Positions 1 to 6,925 of a DNA stretch of 7,432 nt are shown here, piece after piece. Below the pieces are notes generated by a model. It saw nothing but the letters and a program-made list of their open reading frames with translations. It had not been told where the DNA came from and did not search any database. This DNA comes from Spirochaetaceae bacterium (GTDB lineage Bacteria; Spirochaetota; Spirochaetia; Treponematales; Breznakiellaceae), in the NCBI GenBank assembly GCA_031257135.1, contig JAIRPH010000203.1, positions 1 to 7,432 on the forward strand, in the 5' to 3' direction. Positions within the stretch are counted from its first letter, which is position 1, and every line of letters begins with the position of its first letter. Both the position numbers and the translations under genes were made by a program.

Positions 1-356
1 CCCAAAACATAGCTTATGATAATCAACGCTAAACCTGTGAGAAACGAAAACAATCCGCTGTTTGCAACGGATTTGCCCGCGTGTTTCGTGTTGCCTGCGC
101 CCAGCGAGAGGCTCAGGAACGCCGCGCCTCCGTCGCCGAACAGGAGCGAAAGTCCCCAGCCGATAACGGTTATCGGGAAGATAATGCCTGTCGCGGCGTT
201 GCCGAGGTAGCCGACGCCCTGCCCCACAAATATCTGGTCAACGATATTGTAGAGACATGAGATAATAAGAGACGCCACACAGGGGACGGCGAATTTTGGG
301 AGGAGTTTCCTCACCGGCTCCGTCAGCAGATACGAATTCTGTTGAGCTGTTTCCAT
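1..356 (-). CDS. MATE-family efflux transporter, N-terminal part (gene runs off the left edge)
   Basis: The reverse complement opens at ATG (356-354) and stays open to the window edge, giving 118 full codons. The product is an inner-membrane exporter of the MATE family, which expels drugs or other cations in exchange for Na+ or H+. The translated start has the family's look: a short polar N-terminus (about residues 1-20), a first membrane helix (about 22-44) ending in the hallmark YNIVDQIFVGQ (36-46), then GNAATGIIFPITVIGWGLSLLFGDGGAAFLS across the second helix (about 52-83). A basic loop (GNTKHAGK) and the start of a third helix (about 100-118) follow. Family members are about 450 residues, so roughly a quarter is present. 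The start is supported by AAGGAG at 368-363, six bases upstream. The gene is transcribed away from the oxidoreductase gene. The substrate cannot be told from this fragment. Confidence 0.9.
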   Translation of the reverse strand, partial: METAQQNSYLLTEPVRKLLPKFAVPCVASLIISCLYNIVDQIFVGQGVGYLGNAATGIIFPITVIGWGLSLLFGDGGAAFLSLSLGAGNTKHAGKSVANSGLFSFLTGLALIIISYVL

Positions 357-459
357 AAAGCTCTCCTTATGAGAAAAAATGAAAAAAGTATGCGGAATCT
401 TTTACGCGAACATCGGCGTGGAAAGTTGCCTGAAAACCGGTTGTTGAAAAACCAAGTAT

Positions 460-488
460 AACATACAAAAAAATATTTTTTTTGTCAA
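460..488 (-). promoter_or_regulatory. Predicted sigma70-type promoter for the MATE transporter gene
   Basis: On the minus strand a perfect TTGACA (488-483) is followed after exactly 17 bases by TATGTT (465-460), a 4/6 match to the -10 consensus. Transcription would begin near 453, leaving a leader of about 97 bases before the ATG at 356. The 17-base spacer is almost purely an A-tract followed by a T-tract (palindromic core 467-482), which should curve or stiffen the DNA. Around the predicted start are an 8-bp palindrome AACCGGTT (435-442) and direct repeats TGAAAACC (431-438) and TGAAAAACC (445-453). These could be regulator sites, but that is only inference. The rest of the 357-634 gap shows nothing I recognise and no clear plus-strand promoter. 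Confidence 0.6.
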
Positions 489-634
489 GTCCGCGAATTG
501 CGTCAGAGTCCATGCCGGCAAACTTATTTACGCGGCGCAACAGGGTAGCATATTCAGACCGCTTGTACGGAATACTCCAAAAATAGAACGCCGGAATGTC
601 TTGCATAATTCATATTCTGATATAGGATACAATC

Positions 635-1921
635 ATGGCAAAGAAAAAATATGTACAGGTAGGAACCGGCGGACGGGCGCGGATGTATTACGAGGCAATT
701 TCCACCGCCTACAAAGATCATGCCGAAATTGCTGGGTTTTGTGATATTTCCCAAACTCGGATGAATTATGCAAACAAACTGCTCGCCGAAACATACAAGG
801 TTCCAGCGGCAAAAACATATCATTATACCCAATTCGATACCATGCTTGACGAGATAAAACCGGATTGCGTAATCGTTACCAGCGTGGATCGTACCCACCA
901 TGAGTACATCATCCGGTCTATGGAAAAGGGCTGTGATGTAATTACCGAAAAACCCATGACCATTGATGAAAGAAAAGCCCAAGCCATTATCGATTGCCAG
1001 AAACAGACCGGCAAGCAGTTGCGGGTAACTTTCAATTACCGCTACGCCCCGCATAACACGAAGATTCGGGAAATCCTCATGGACGGGACTATCGGCGAAA
1101 TCTACTCGGTCCATTTTGAATGGCTCCTCAACATCGAGCATGGAGCGGATTATTTCCGGCGGTGGCACCGGAATAAGCTCAACAGCGGCGGACTTCTGGT
1201 TCATAAGGCGACTCATCACTTCGATCTGGTGAATTTCTGGCTCGACAGCCGTCCTGAAACGGTTTTCGCCTTTGGCGACCTCAACTTCTACGGCATGAAA
1301 AACGCGGAACGCCGAGGCATCCGCACCTTTTACTATCGCTGTCACGGCAGTGAAGCCGCGAAAGGAGACCCTTTCGCCATCGACTTGGAAGCCAACGAAA
1401 CGCTCAAAGCCTTATATCTGGACGCGGAAGCGGATAGCGGCTATATCCGGGACCGCAGTGTGTTTTCCGATGATATTTCCATCGAGGATACTATGGGAGT
1501 TATCGTGCGGTATAAAAATAACGCTATTATGACCTATTCGCTGAACGCCTATATGCCCTGGGAAGGCTACAATATCAGTTTTAACGGTTCCAAAGGCAGG
1601 CTTGAAGTCACGGTAGTGGAAAAGTCCTATATCAACGCCGGCGGCGAAAAAACCAGCGAAGGCGCCTTAGTAGGGAAGCATCTAACCGTAAAGCCTATGT
1701 TCGGCAAACCCTACGAAGTTTTTTTTGAACAAGGCGCAGGATCGCACGGAGGCGGCGACAAGATAATGCTGGAGGATATTTTCGGCGACCCCGCCCCAGA
1801 CCGGTTTAAACGAGCCGCAGGTCACGTAGAAGGAGCCTGCTCAATCCTCACCGGAATCGCCGCGAATAAGTCTATCGCATCCGGAGAACCGGTAAAAATC
1901 CGAGAGCTTTTGTCTTTTTAA
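635..1921 (+). CDS. Gfo/Idh/MocA-family NAD(P)-dependent oxidoreductase
   Basis: This 428-residue protein looks like a soluble dehydrogenase of the Gfo/Idh/MocA family, whose members oxidise or reduce sugars, inositols and related polyols with NAD(P). The N-terminal Rossmann fold shows a GTGGRARM nucleotide-binding loop (G10, G12, G13), an acidic strand end at D37 (AGFCDIS), and the family's EKP signature (E105-K106-P107) in DVITEKPMTID. The C-terminal alpha/beta domain begins near 135 (NYRYAPHN) and carries SGGLLVHKATHHFD (184-197). There His190 sits where many relatives have the catalytic Asp, while H194 and D197 are kept. There is no signal peptide, so it is cytoplasmic. A weak AGGA (624-627) lies seven bases before the ATG. 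It stands alone between a divergent MATE gene and a minus-strand tRNA, so context gives no substrate. The family is certain; the substrate is unknown. Confidence 0.92.
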   Translation: MAKKKYVQVGTGGRARMYYEAISTAYKDHAEIAGFCDISQTRMNYANKLLAETYKVPAAKTYHYTQFDTMLDEIKPDCVIVTSVDRTHHEYIIRSMEKGCDVITEKPMTIDERKAQAIIDCQKQTGKQLRVTFNYRYAPHNTKIREILMDGTIGEIYSVHFEWLLNIEHGADYFRRWHRNKLNSGGLLVHKATHHFDLVNFWLDSRPETVFAFGDLNFYGMKNAERRGIRTFYYRCHGSEAAKGDPFAIDLEANETLKALYLDAEADSGYIRDRSVFSDDISIEDTMGVIVRYKNNAIMTYSLNAYMPWEGYNISFNGSKGRLEVTVVEKSYINAGGEKTSEGALVGKHLTVKPMFGKPYEVFFEQGAGSHGGGDKIMLEDIFGDPAPDRFKRAAGHVEGACSILTGIAANKSIASGEPVKIRELLSF

Positions 1922-1983
1922 TCTCGCCGTTCCCGCCGGCAATTCGCTCTTGCTTTTTGATTCGGTAAAAAAGATGAAGTTAA

Positions 1984-2057
1984 CGGGAGCGACGGGGCTT
2001 GAACCCGCGATCTTCGGCTTGACAGGCCGACGCGATAACCAACTTCGCTACGCCCCC
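1984..2057 (-). tRNA. tRNA-Asp (anticodon GTC)
   Basis: The reverse complement folds into a full cloverleaf of 74 bases. The acceptor stem is GGGGGCG with CGCTCCC (one G-U pair). The D stem is GCGA/TCGC with a nine-base loop containing GG. The anticodon stem TCGGC/GCCGA encloses CTGTCAA, so the anticodon is GTC (aspartate). The variable loop is AGATC, and the T arm is GCGGG/CCCGT around TTCAAGC. The discriminator base is G (1984), as expected for tRNA-Asp. The following bases are TTA, so the CCA end is not encoded and must be added by tRNA nucleotidyltransferase. The gene lies antisense to both flanking protein genes and has its own promoter. A run of six T (1972-1967 on the minus strand) follows the 3' end but has no separate hairpin. 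Confidence 0.97.
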
Positions 2058-2069
2058 GTAATGTTTTTA

Positions 2070-2098
2070 AATATATGAAAAAGGTTTAAAAGAGTCAA
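2070..2098 (-). promoter_or_regulatory. Predicted sigma70-type promoter for tRNA-Asp
   Basis: On the minus strand TTGACT (2098-2093, 5/6 consensus) is followed after exactly 17 bases by TATATT (2075-2070, 5/6 consensus). The predicted start is near 2063, only about six bases before the mature tRNA 5' end at 2057, so the leader removed by RNase P would be very short. Match quality, spacing and position fit a strong stable-RNA promoter. It faces away from ligA, whose ATG is 46 bases from the -35 box. Confidence 0.75.
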
Positions 2099-2110
2099 GC
2101 GGATTGCAAA

Positions 2111-2130
2111 GAAATTTTTTGAAATTTTTC
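2111..2130. repeat. Tandem 10-bp A/T-rich repeat upstream of ligA
   Basis: GAAATTTTTT (2111-2120) is followed at once by GAAATTTTTC (2121-2130), nine of ten bases identical. The pair lies between the tRNA-Asp -35 box and the ligA start, at one-helical-turn spacing. A phased A/T tract of this kind can bend DNA or act as an upstream promoter element. Its role here is unknown and it could be chance in an A/T-rich gap. Confidence 0.5.
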
Positions 2131-2143
2131 ATATATTTATGAT

Positions 2144-4123
2144 ATGGCTCAACGTGAAAAAACGGAAACCCGCATTGAAACCTTAGAACGACTTATTCCT
2201 GCATATCAGGCGTCGTATTATAACGGAGAGGCGGAGATTTCTGACGAGGAATTCGATATCCTTTGGAATGAACTTAAACAGCTCAAACCTGACAGCAAGG
2301 TTCTTGCTGAAATAGGCGCGGATGCCGCCGAGGGTTTTACAAAAGCCCGGCATCTCATCCCGATGGGAAGTCAGGAAAAGGCGGCAAATCCGGCGGAATT
2401 CCGATCTTGGGCTGAAAAAATAACGCCCGAAACCTTTGTGGTTCAGTATAAACTGGACGGCGCAAGTCTTGAACTACAGTACGAAGGAGGGAAACTCGTC
2501 AAAGCGGTTACTAGAGGGGATGGGATCGTCGGCGACGATATTACCCTGAACGCCCGGCGCATGGACGGAGTGGTTGAGGCGTTGGACGTACCCTTTACCG
2601 GCGGAGTCCGAGGGGAAGTGATGATGACCCGCTATATCTGGAAGGAAAAGTACGCGGAAAAGGCAAATTGCCGAAACGCGGCTAACGGTATTATGCGCCG
2701 GAAAGACGGGGCAGGCTGTGAAGACCTCACGCTTATTGCTTACGACGTTGCGGCTGTCGGGGAGGACGGCTTTTTTCAGGATGAAATTGAGAAAGTCAGG
2801 TGGCTGAAAAACAGGGGCTTTTCGGTTACAATCACCGCCGAGTTTTCCGATGCTGAAGAAGTGATTGCCTATCGGCAGAAAACCGCTGAAGAACGGGCTT
2901 CCCTGCCGATTGACATCGACGGGCTGGTGGTAAAGGACCGAAAAACCGATATGAACGATCTCCGGCGCGCCCGTCCTGAGCGGCAGATCGCTTTTAAGTT
3001 TGATTTGGAAACAGCCTATAGTATCCTTAGAGCTGTGGAGTGGAGCGAATCCGGCGCGACTTATACGCCTATCGGCGTGGTCGATCCGGTGCGTATCGCG
3101 GGAACTACGGTTCAACGGGCGAATCTCAACAATCCCGATATGATCCGTTCGCTGGGGCTTAAAATCGGTTCGGCGGTCTCTGTGGTTAAGCGCGGAGAGA
3201 TCATCCCGAAGATTGAGGGGCTTGCGCCGGAAGGGTCTCTCCCGAAAGAGCCGGAGCAGGACATCGAATTTCCTACCCGATGCGAAAGGTGCGGCGCGGA
3301 CTTGGAAGACGGCGGAACCCGGCTGTTTTGTCCTAATCCGAAATGTCCAAAACGTCTCCTGCACCGTTTGCAGAAGTGGGTTGCGGTTTTAGATATTCGG
3401 GAATTGGGGGAAAAACTCATTCGTCAGCTTTTCGATAAAGAACGGGTCCGGCGGATTCCAGAACTGTACACCCTGAATCCGGAGGAACTCGCTGAATTTG
3501 AGCGGATGGGAGAACTCTCGTCGGCTAAGGTGATACGGCATATCCGAACCAAACGGGAATTACCGCTGTCCGCCTTTGTCGCGGGATTTGACTTTGAGGG
3601 CGTCGGGGAAACCATTATGGAAAAGGCGGTTGCCGCGGGGTTTAATACCTTAGAGAAGCTCCGATCCGCTTCGGCAGAAGCCCTTGCGGAGGTATACGGT
3701 CTCGGCGCAATCACTGCGGGCATCATCGTTGAGGGTCTTAAAGAAACCGCGGAAGAGATGGATCAGACGCTTGCAACAGGGATTATCGCGATTGCCCCGC
3801 CGCCCCCGGAAGATACTCAGCCTCTCAAAGGCTTTTCTTTCTGTTTTACCGGAGAACTTTCCTCTATGAAGCGAAGCGAAGCGGAAGAAAAGATACGCGC
3901 TTTAGGCGGTTCCGCCAAATCCTCGGTCGTGAAAGACCTTTCGTTTCTGGTAACTAACGATCCCCGATCAGGTTCGGCTAAAAACAAAAAAGCTCGCGGT
4001 CTCGGAATTCCCATGATTGACGAGAAAGCCTTTATCGGCATCCTGCAAAATCCTTCGCAGGCTGTAGGCTATACCGCAAACGAAGCGGAAGACGCCGCCC
4101 CTTCTGTAGCGCGTCTGTTTTAA
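2144..4123 (+). CDS. ligA: NAD+-dependent DNA ligase LigA
   Basis: LigA seals nicks in duplex DNA during replication and repair, using NAD+ to form a ligase-AMP intermediate. The 659-residue length is normal (about 650-700). In order: the Ia NMN-binding region (about 1-70; SYYNGEAEISDEEFD), with Phe37 where many relatives have Tyr; the adenylation motif KLDG with catalytic Lys103; TRGDGIVGDDIT (123-134); RGEVM (156-160); IDIDGLVVK (256-264); and AFKF (283-286). An OB fold (about 305-360; VKRGEIIPKI) is followed by a four-cysteine zinc site (C380, C383, C396, C401). Helix-hairpin-helix repeats (about 410-540) and a C-terminal BRCT domain (about 558-635; FTGELSSMKRSEAEEKI) complete the protein. 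It is cytoplasmic and probably essential. PMGSQEKA (73-80) and NCRNAANGIMRRKDG (175-189) depart from the usual PMLSL and NPRNAAAGSLRQ, so this is a divergent clade. No Shine-Dalgarno precedes the ATG; the start rests on fit to the family N-terminus. Confidence 0.97.
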   Translation: MAQREKTETRIETLERLIPAYQASYYNGEAEISDEEFDILWNELKQLKPDSKVLAEIGADAAEGFTKARHLIPMGSQEKAANPAEFRSWAEKITPETFVVQYKLDGASLELQYEGGKLVKAVTRGDGIVGDDITLNARRMDGVVEALDVPFTGGVRGEVMMTRYIWKEKYAEKANCRNAANGIMRRKDGAGCEDLTLIAYDVAAVGEDGFFQDEIEKVRWLKNRGFSVTITAEFSDAEEVIAYRQKTAEERASLPIDIDGLVVKDRKTDMNDLRRARPERQIAFKFDLETAYSILRAVEWSESGATYTPIGVVDPVRIAGTTVQRANLNNPDMIRSLGLKIGSAVSVVKRGEIIPKIEGLAPEGSLPKEPEQDIEFPTRCERCGADLEDGGTRLFCPNPKCPKRLLHRLQKWVAVLDIRELGEKLIRQLFDKERVRRIPELYTLNPEELAEFERMGELSSAKVIRHIRTKRELPLSAFVAGFDFEGVGETIMEKAVAAGFNTLEKLRSASAEALAEVYGLGAITAGIIVEGLKETAEEMDQTLATGIIAIAPPPPEDTQPLKGFSFCFTGELSSMKRSEAEEKIRALGGSAKSSVVKDLSFLVTNDPRSGSAKNKKARGLGIPMIDEKAFIGILQNPSQAVGYTANEAEDAAPSVARLF

Positions 4124-4142
4124 AAACTTCTCAAGTCTAAGG

Positions 4143-4166
4143 GAATGAGCTTTTGACGGCTCATTC
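4143..4166. terminator. Stem-loop between convergent genes, possible bidirectional terminator
   Basis: GAATGAGC (4143-4150) and GCTCATTC (4159-4166) form a perfect 8-bp inverted repeat around an eight-base loop. It lies 20 bases past the ligA stop, and its right arm covers the stop codon of the minus-strand gene (4163-4161). The position between converging genes suggests transcription ending or 3'-end protection for both mRNAs. Neither strand has a U-run directly after the stem, so it is not a textbook intrinsic terminator. Confidence 0.45.
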
Positions 4167-6227
4167 TAGGGGCGGGAAGTAGCCCGTACTGTCTCTGCCG
4201 GAACGGTCCATAAGATACACTTCCGCTTCTATTGGCAGATAGGCTCTGCCGAAATCGGTCGCCAACTGCGACCGATAGCTGAAAACATAAGAACCGCTTG
4301 GTTTTGCGGAGATACCTTTAATGACCTGTCCGATGCCTTCAGGACGATAAAGCGGCATAATTTGTCCTCCGGTTTGATTGCAGAGATACCGAATTTTTTC
4401 GTCGGCGGGAGCGTTTCCGACAATAACCGCATGAAAAACAATGCCGTTGTTCGCAAGATACGCGCCTAATTCGGCAAGGCTGTACTGTTCAAAAGCGAGT
4501 TCTCCTAATGTTCCGGCTCCGACAAAAACCACCGCCCGTTTTTTTTCGCCCGGCAGGAGGTCAGTAACCGCAAGCCGCAGTCCCAGATCAAACCGCCACC
4601 GAGGGCTGTAGGAAGCGGCGTTTCCTCGGGCCGTCAAAGAGACGCCTCCGGCGATGCGTTCTTTCACGGGCTGTTCCCCAGCGGACACGACGGAAACCAC
4701 CGTCCCGGAGAAATCATTAACAATATCCCGCATTGCCGCAATCAACTCTTCCTGCAAGCTCTGGGTATGAGCGGAACGTTCCATCAGGATGGATATGTCA
4801 GCGTTGGCGGACCGATAGCCTGCGCCGAGAAAGTTTTGTTCCGTAACCGGGTATCCTTTCTCGCTCAGAAGAAAATTTCTCGCGTCAAGTCCGACAATGG
4901 GACGCCGCAGTCGATCTTCTACTGAAATTTCTACCGTAACCAGAGGAAATCTATCGGACACAACCCGCTCGATTTGTACGAAAATCCCGGAAGCCAGATC
5001 GGTAGACCGGGTCATTATGGCGACTTCGTCTTTTTGGAAATTCGCAACCAGCACGTTTCCGTTTCGATCCATTGCCGCGCCGACGATACGCATCGCGGCG
5101 TTTCCCGCGACTCCGAGGCTTCGGATTACCGCTGAATCAACGTCAATCATGATAATCCGGTTGGTATCCGCGGCGAGGAGCCTGCCGTCCGGGAGAAACC
5201 TGAGACTTTCAGGTCCCGCGAGTCCTTCCTTGAGGAGAATCCCCAGATACCGTCCGTGTCCATCGAACATATAAATCTGTTTTGTTGCGTTATCCGCGGC
5301 ATAGATTCTGCCGTTTCGCGCCGCAATTCCCGTAGGAGAAAGGAAACCCGGAAACCCCGCGATTTTGTTGCCGAAAGCGAGGATAAAGGTTCCATTAGGA
5401 TCGAACTTGGAAATCCGGCGGGTGCCGTAATCTACCACATACAGATACCCCGCCTCATCTACCGCGATGTTTTGGGGACCCACAAATTTACCGTCTCCTT
5501 GACCTTTGGAACCGATATAGTATTGCCAATCTCCGTCGGCGTTGAGAACGCTTACCCGTCCTCCGTGATACTCTGAAACGAAGAGCCTCCCGTCAGGACC
5601 GCGGGCAAGGTCATAGGGGCGGTCGAAGCCGTTCAAGGGTCCCCGCTGACGCTGGCGGATGATTCCGTTTACGTCAATCCGCACCAGCTCGTTGCTTCCG
5701 TAGGCTACGATCCAAGCGGTTCCGTCTTCTAAGGGTAAAATCGAGGTCGGCTGTTTAAAGTAAATTTGATCCTCATGTCGTCCGATATATCTGCCGGACT
5801 CTACATAGCGGACTCCGTCTTCTACGATAGACAAGAGGCTCCGGCGGTTCCGCACGGTTTCGATTCGGCTTCCTAGCAAGAGGGCTTCTCCGGAAGAGAC
5901 GGCGTATCCGCCTACGGCGGAACGCCACTGTCTGAGGGCGGTTTCCTCTAAGCCGGACCGGTAATAGGCTCGTCCCAGCCAATCCAAAATACGAGGCTCT
6001 CCGGGCTGAAGCGAAAGAGCCCGTTCAAACGAAAGGATTGCCTCGTTAAAGGCGAACCGGTTATAGGCTTGCACGCCAAGTCTGAATTCTTCCTGAGCGT
6101 ACAAGGCGTTCCTGTCCGCAACGCTGTATTGTTGGGCTTCGAGAACGCCGAGGGATGCAACCAACAAATATCCGCACATCATCCGCCGGTTTTTTATTGT
6201 CCTGCCGATGATTTCTATCATGTTCAT
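4161..6227 (-). CDS. Exported TPR / NHL beta-propeller / VWA-like domain protein
   Basis: This 688-residue protein begins with a basic stretch (KNRR, 12-15), then a hydrophobic run (about 17-29), then LEA-QQ, a plausible signal peptidase I site after Ala31, so it is probably exported. About 43-105 is a TPR pair (NEAILSFERALSLQPGEPRI). About 155-405 has repeated NHL-type strands such as RPYDLARGPDGRLFVSEYHGGRVSVLNADG (203-232) and PQNIAVDEAGYLYVVDYGTRRISKFDPNG (251-279), forming a propeller of about five or six blades. About 425-655 resembles a VWA domain (ISILMERSAHT; VFVGAG; YLCNQTGGQIMPLY), but the metal site reads E483-x-S485-x-H487 instead of DxSxS. All these folds usually bind proteins or ligands rather than catalyse. 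The start overlaps the upstream TPR gene's stop as ATGA, implying translational coupling; Met3 is an alternative start. The exact role is unknown. Confidence 0.85.
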   Translation of the reverse strand: MNMIEIIGRTIKNRRMMCGYLLVASLGVLEAQQYSVADRNALYAQEEFRLGVQAYNRFAFNEAILSFERALSLQPGEPRILDWLGRAYYRSGLEETALRQWRSAVGGYAVSSGEALLLGSRIETVRNRRSLLSIVEDGVRYVESGRYIGRHEDQIYFKQPTSILPLEDGTAWIVAYGSNELVRIDVNGIIRQRQRGPLNGFDRPYDLARGPDGRLFVSEYHGGRVSVLNADGDWQYYIGSKGQGDGKFVGPQNIAVDEAGYLYVVDYGTRRISKFDPNGTFILAFGNKIAGFPGFLSPTGIAARNGRIYAADNATKQIYMFDGHGRYLGILLKEGLAGPESLRFLPDGRLLAADTNRIIMIDVDSAVIRSLGVAGNAAMRIVGAAMDRNGNVLVANFQKDEVAIMTRSTDLASGIFVQIERVVSDRFPLVTVEISVEDRLRRPIVGLDARNFLLSEKGYPVTEQNFLGAGYRSANADISILMERSAHTQSLQEELIAAMRDIVNDFSGTVVSVVSAGEQPVKERIAGGVSLTARGNAASYSPRWRFDLGLRLAVTDLLPGEKKRAVVFVGAGTLGELAFEQYSLAELGAYLANNGIVFHAVIVGNAPADEKIRYLCNQTGGQIMPLYRPEGIGQVIKGISAKPSGSYVFSYRSQLATDFGRAYLPIEAEVYLMDRSGRDSTGYFPPLE

Positions 6228-6910
6228 CCAGCTTCTCCCGCTACGATTTTGATATGATTCCGTATTTCCTTGTGCTGAGGCGCTAAATCCAATGCCCGGC
6301 GGAGCCAGTTTACGGCTTCCCGGTGATTGCCGTTTTTAAAGTAAGCCCATCCCAGGGAATCAAGGTAGGATGGATTTTTAGGATTCATATCTACCGCCTT
6401 TTTACAGAAGAGCAGTCCGTTTTGAGGGTCCATTGCGGTATCCACGAGGATATATCCTAAGCCGTTTATGGCGGTAGCGTTATTATTATCGATTTGCAGG
6501 GCTTTTTTATACAAATCGACCGCTTTCTGATACTGCCGGTCCGCCCATGCGGTATAGGCTAGGATTGTGTACACTTGGACTGACTCGAAGCCGTTTTCCG
6601 CGAGCCGGGCGAGTTCAGATTCCGCCATTTTGGTGCGCTTGGTAATCACATAAATATAAGCCAGCGTTATCCGGCATTGGTGAACCCGCATAACGTCTTG
6701 CGCGCCGGTTACTACTTGTTCAAGGTAGATCAACGCCTCGTCGAACTGTTCTAATTTAGTGTAGCACAAACCGAGATAATATGCAAGGTCAAGGGAAAGG
6801 ATTTCGTCCTCAGGATTAACCCGGGACAACGCTTCCACAAATTCCTGAATAGCCAATTCCCATCGTTTCATGTTGAAAAGCCGAATACCTTCCTGAATCG
6901 TTCCTACCAT
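6224..6910 (-). CDS. TPR-repeat protein (cytoplasmic)
   Basis: This 228-residue protein is almost entirely tetratricopeptide repeats, helical hairpins that act as protein-binding scaffolds. The clearest units are about 43-75 (AYYLGLCYTKLEQFDEALIYLEQVV), 111-143 (VYTILAYTAWADRQYQKAVDLYKKALQID), 145-178 and 180-213 (SYLDSLGWAYFKNGNHREAVNWLRRALDLAP). A weaker repeat sits at about 2-31. No signal peptide or membrane segment is visible, so it should stay in the cytoplasm. The ATG (6910-6908) has a strong AAGGAG (6922-6917) six bases upstream. That site falls in the 15-base gap after the surE stop, so the gene is the second in the operon. Its stop overlaps the start of the exported NHL/VWA gene. 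The partner is unknown; the linkage makes the operon neighbours reasonable candidates. Confidence 0.9.
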   Translation of the reverse strand: MVGTIQEGIRLFNMKRWELAIQEFVEALSRVNPEDEILSLDLAYYLGLCYTKLEQFDEALIYLEQVVTGAQDVMRVHQCRITLAYIYVITKRTKMAESELARLAENGFESVQVYTILAYTAWADRQYQKAVDLYKKALQIDNNNATAINGLGYILVDTAMDPQNGLLFCKKAVDMNPKNPSYLDSLGWAYFKNGNHREAVNWLRRALDLAPQHKEIRNHIKIVAGEAG

Positions 6911-6925
6911 GGGTTACTCCTTCTT

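Noticed and set aside
367..606. 79-codon minus-strand open frame in the gap before the MATE gene
   Set aside because: It has no ribosome binding site, its translation runs through the promoter's A/T tract, and it matches nothing I recognise.
554..1345. Minus-strand open frame of 263 codons opposite the oxidoreductase gene
   Set aside because: It is antisense to a gene with clear family motifs, has no recognisable domain, and is best explained as a shadow frame.
1921..1983. Possible intrinsic terminator after the oxidoreductase gene
   Set aside because: Only a four-base GCCG/CGGC pairing is present and the nearest T-run is well downstream, so it is too weak to call.
1984..2057. tRNA-Asp as an integration site for a mobile element
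   Set aside because: No integrase, no repeated tRNA 3' end and no foreign-looking genes are seen on either side.
2474..3364. Minus-strand open frame of 296 codons opposite ligA
   Set aside because: It lies fully inside the conserved ligase sequence and its translation looks like no protein family.
4897..5576. Plus-strand open frames of 125 and 106 codons opposite the NHL/VWA gene
   Set aside because: They are Ser/Arg-rich shadow translations of the propeller repeats on the other strand.
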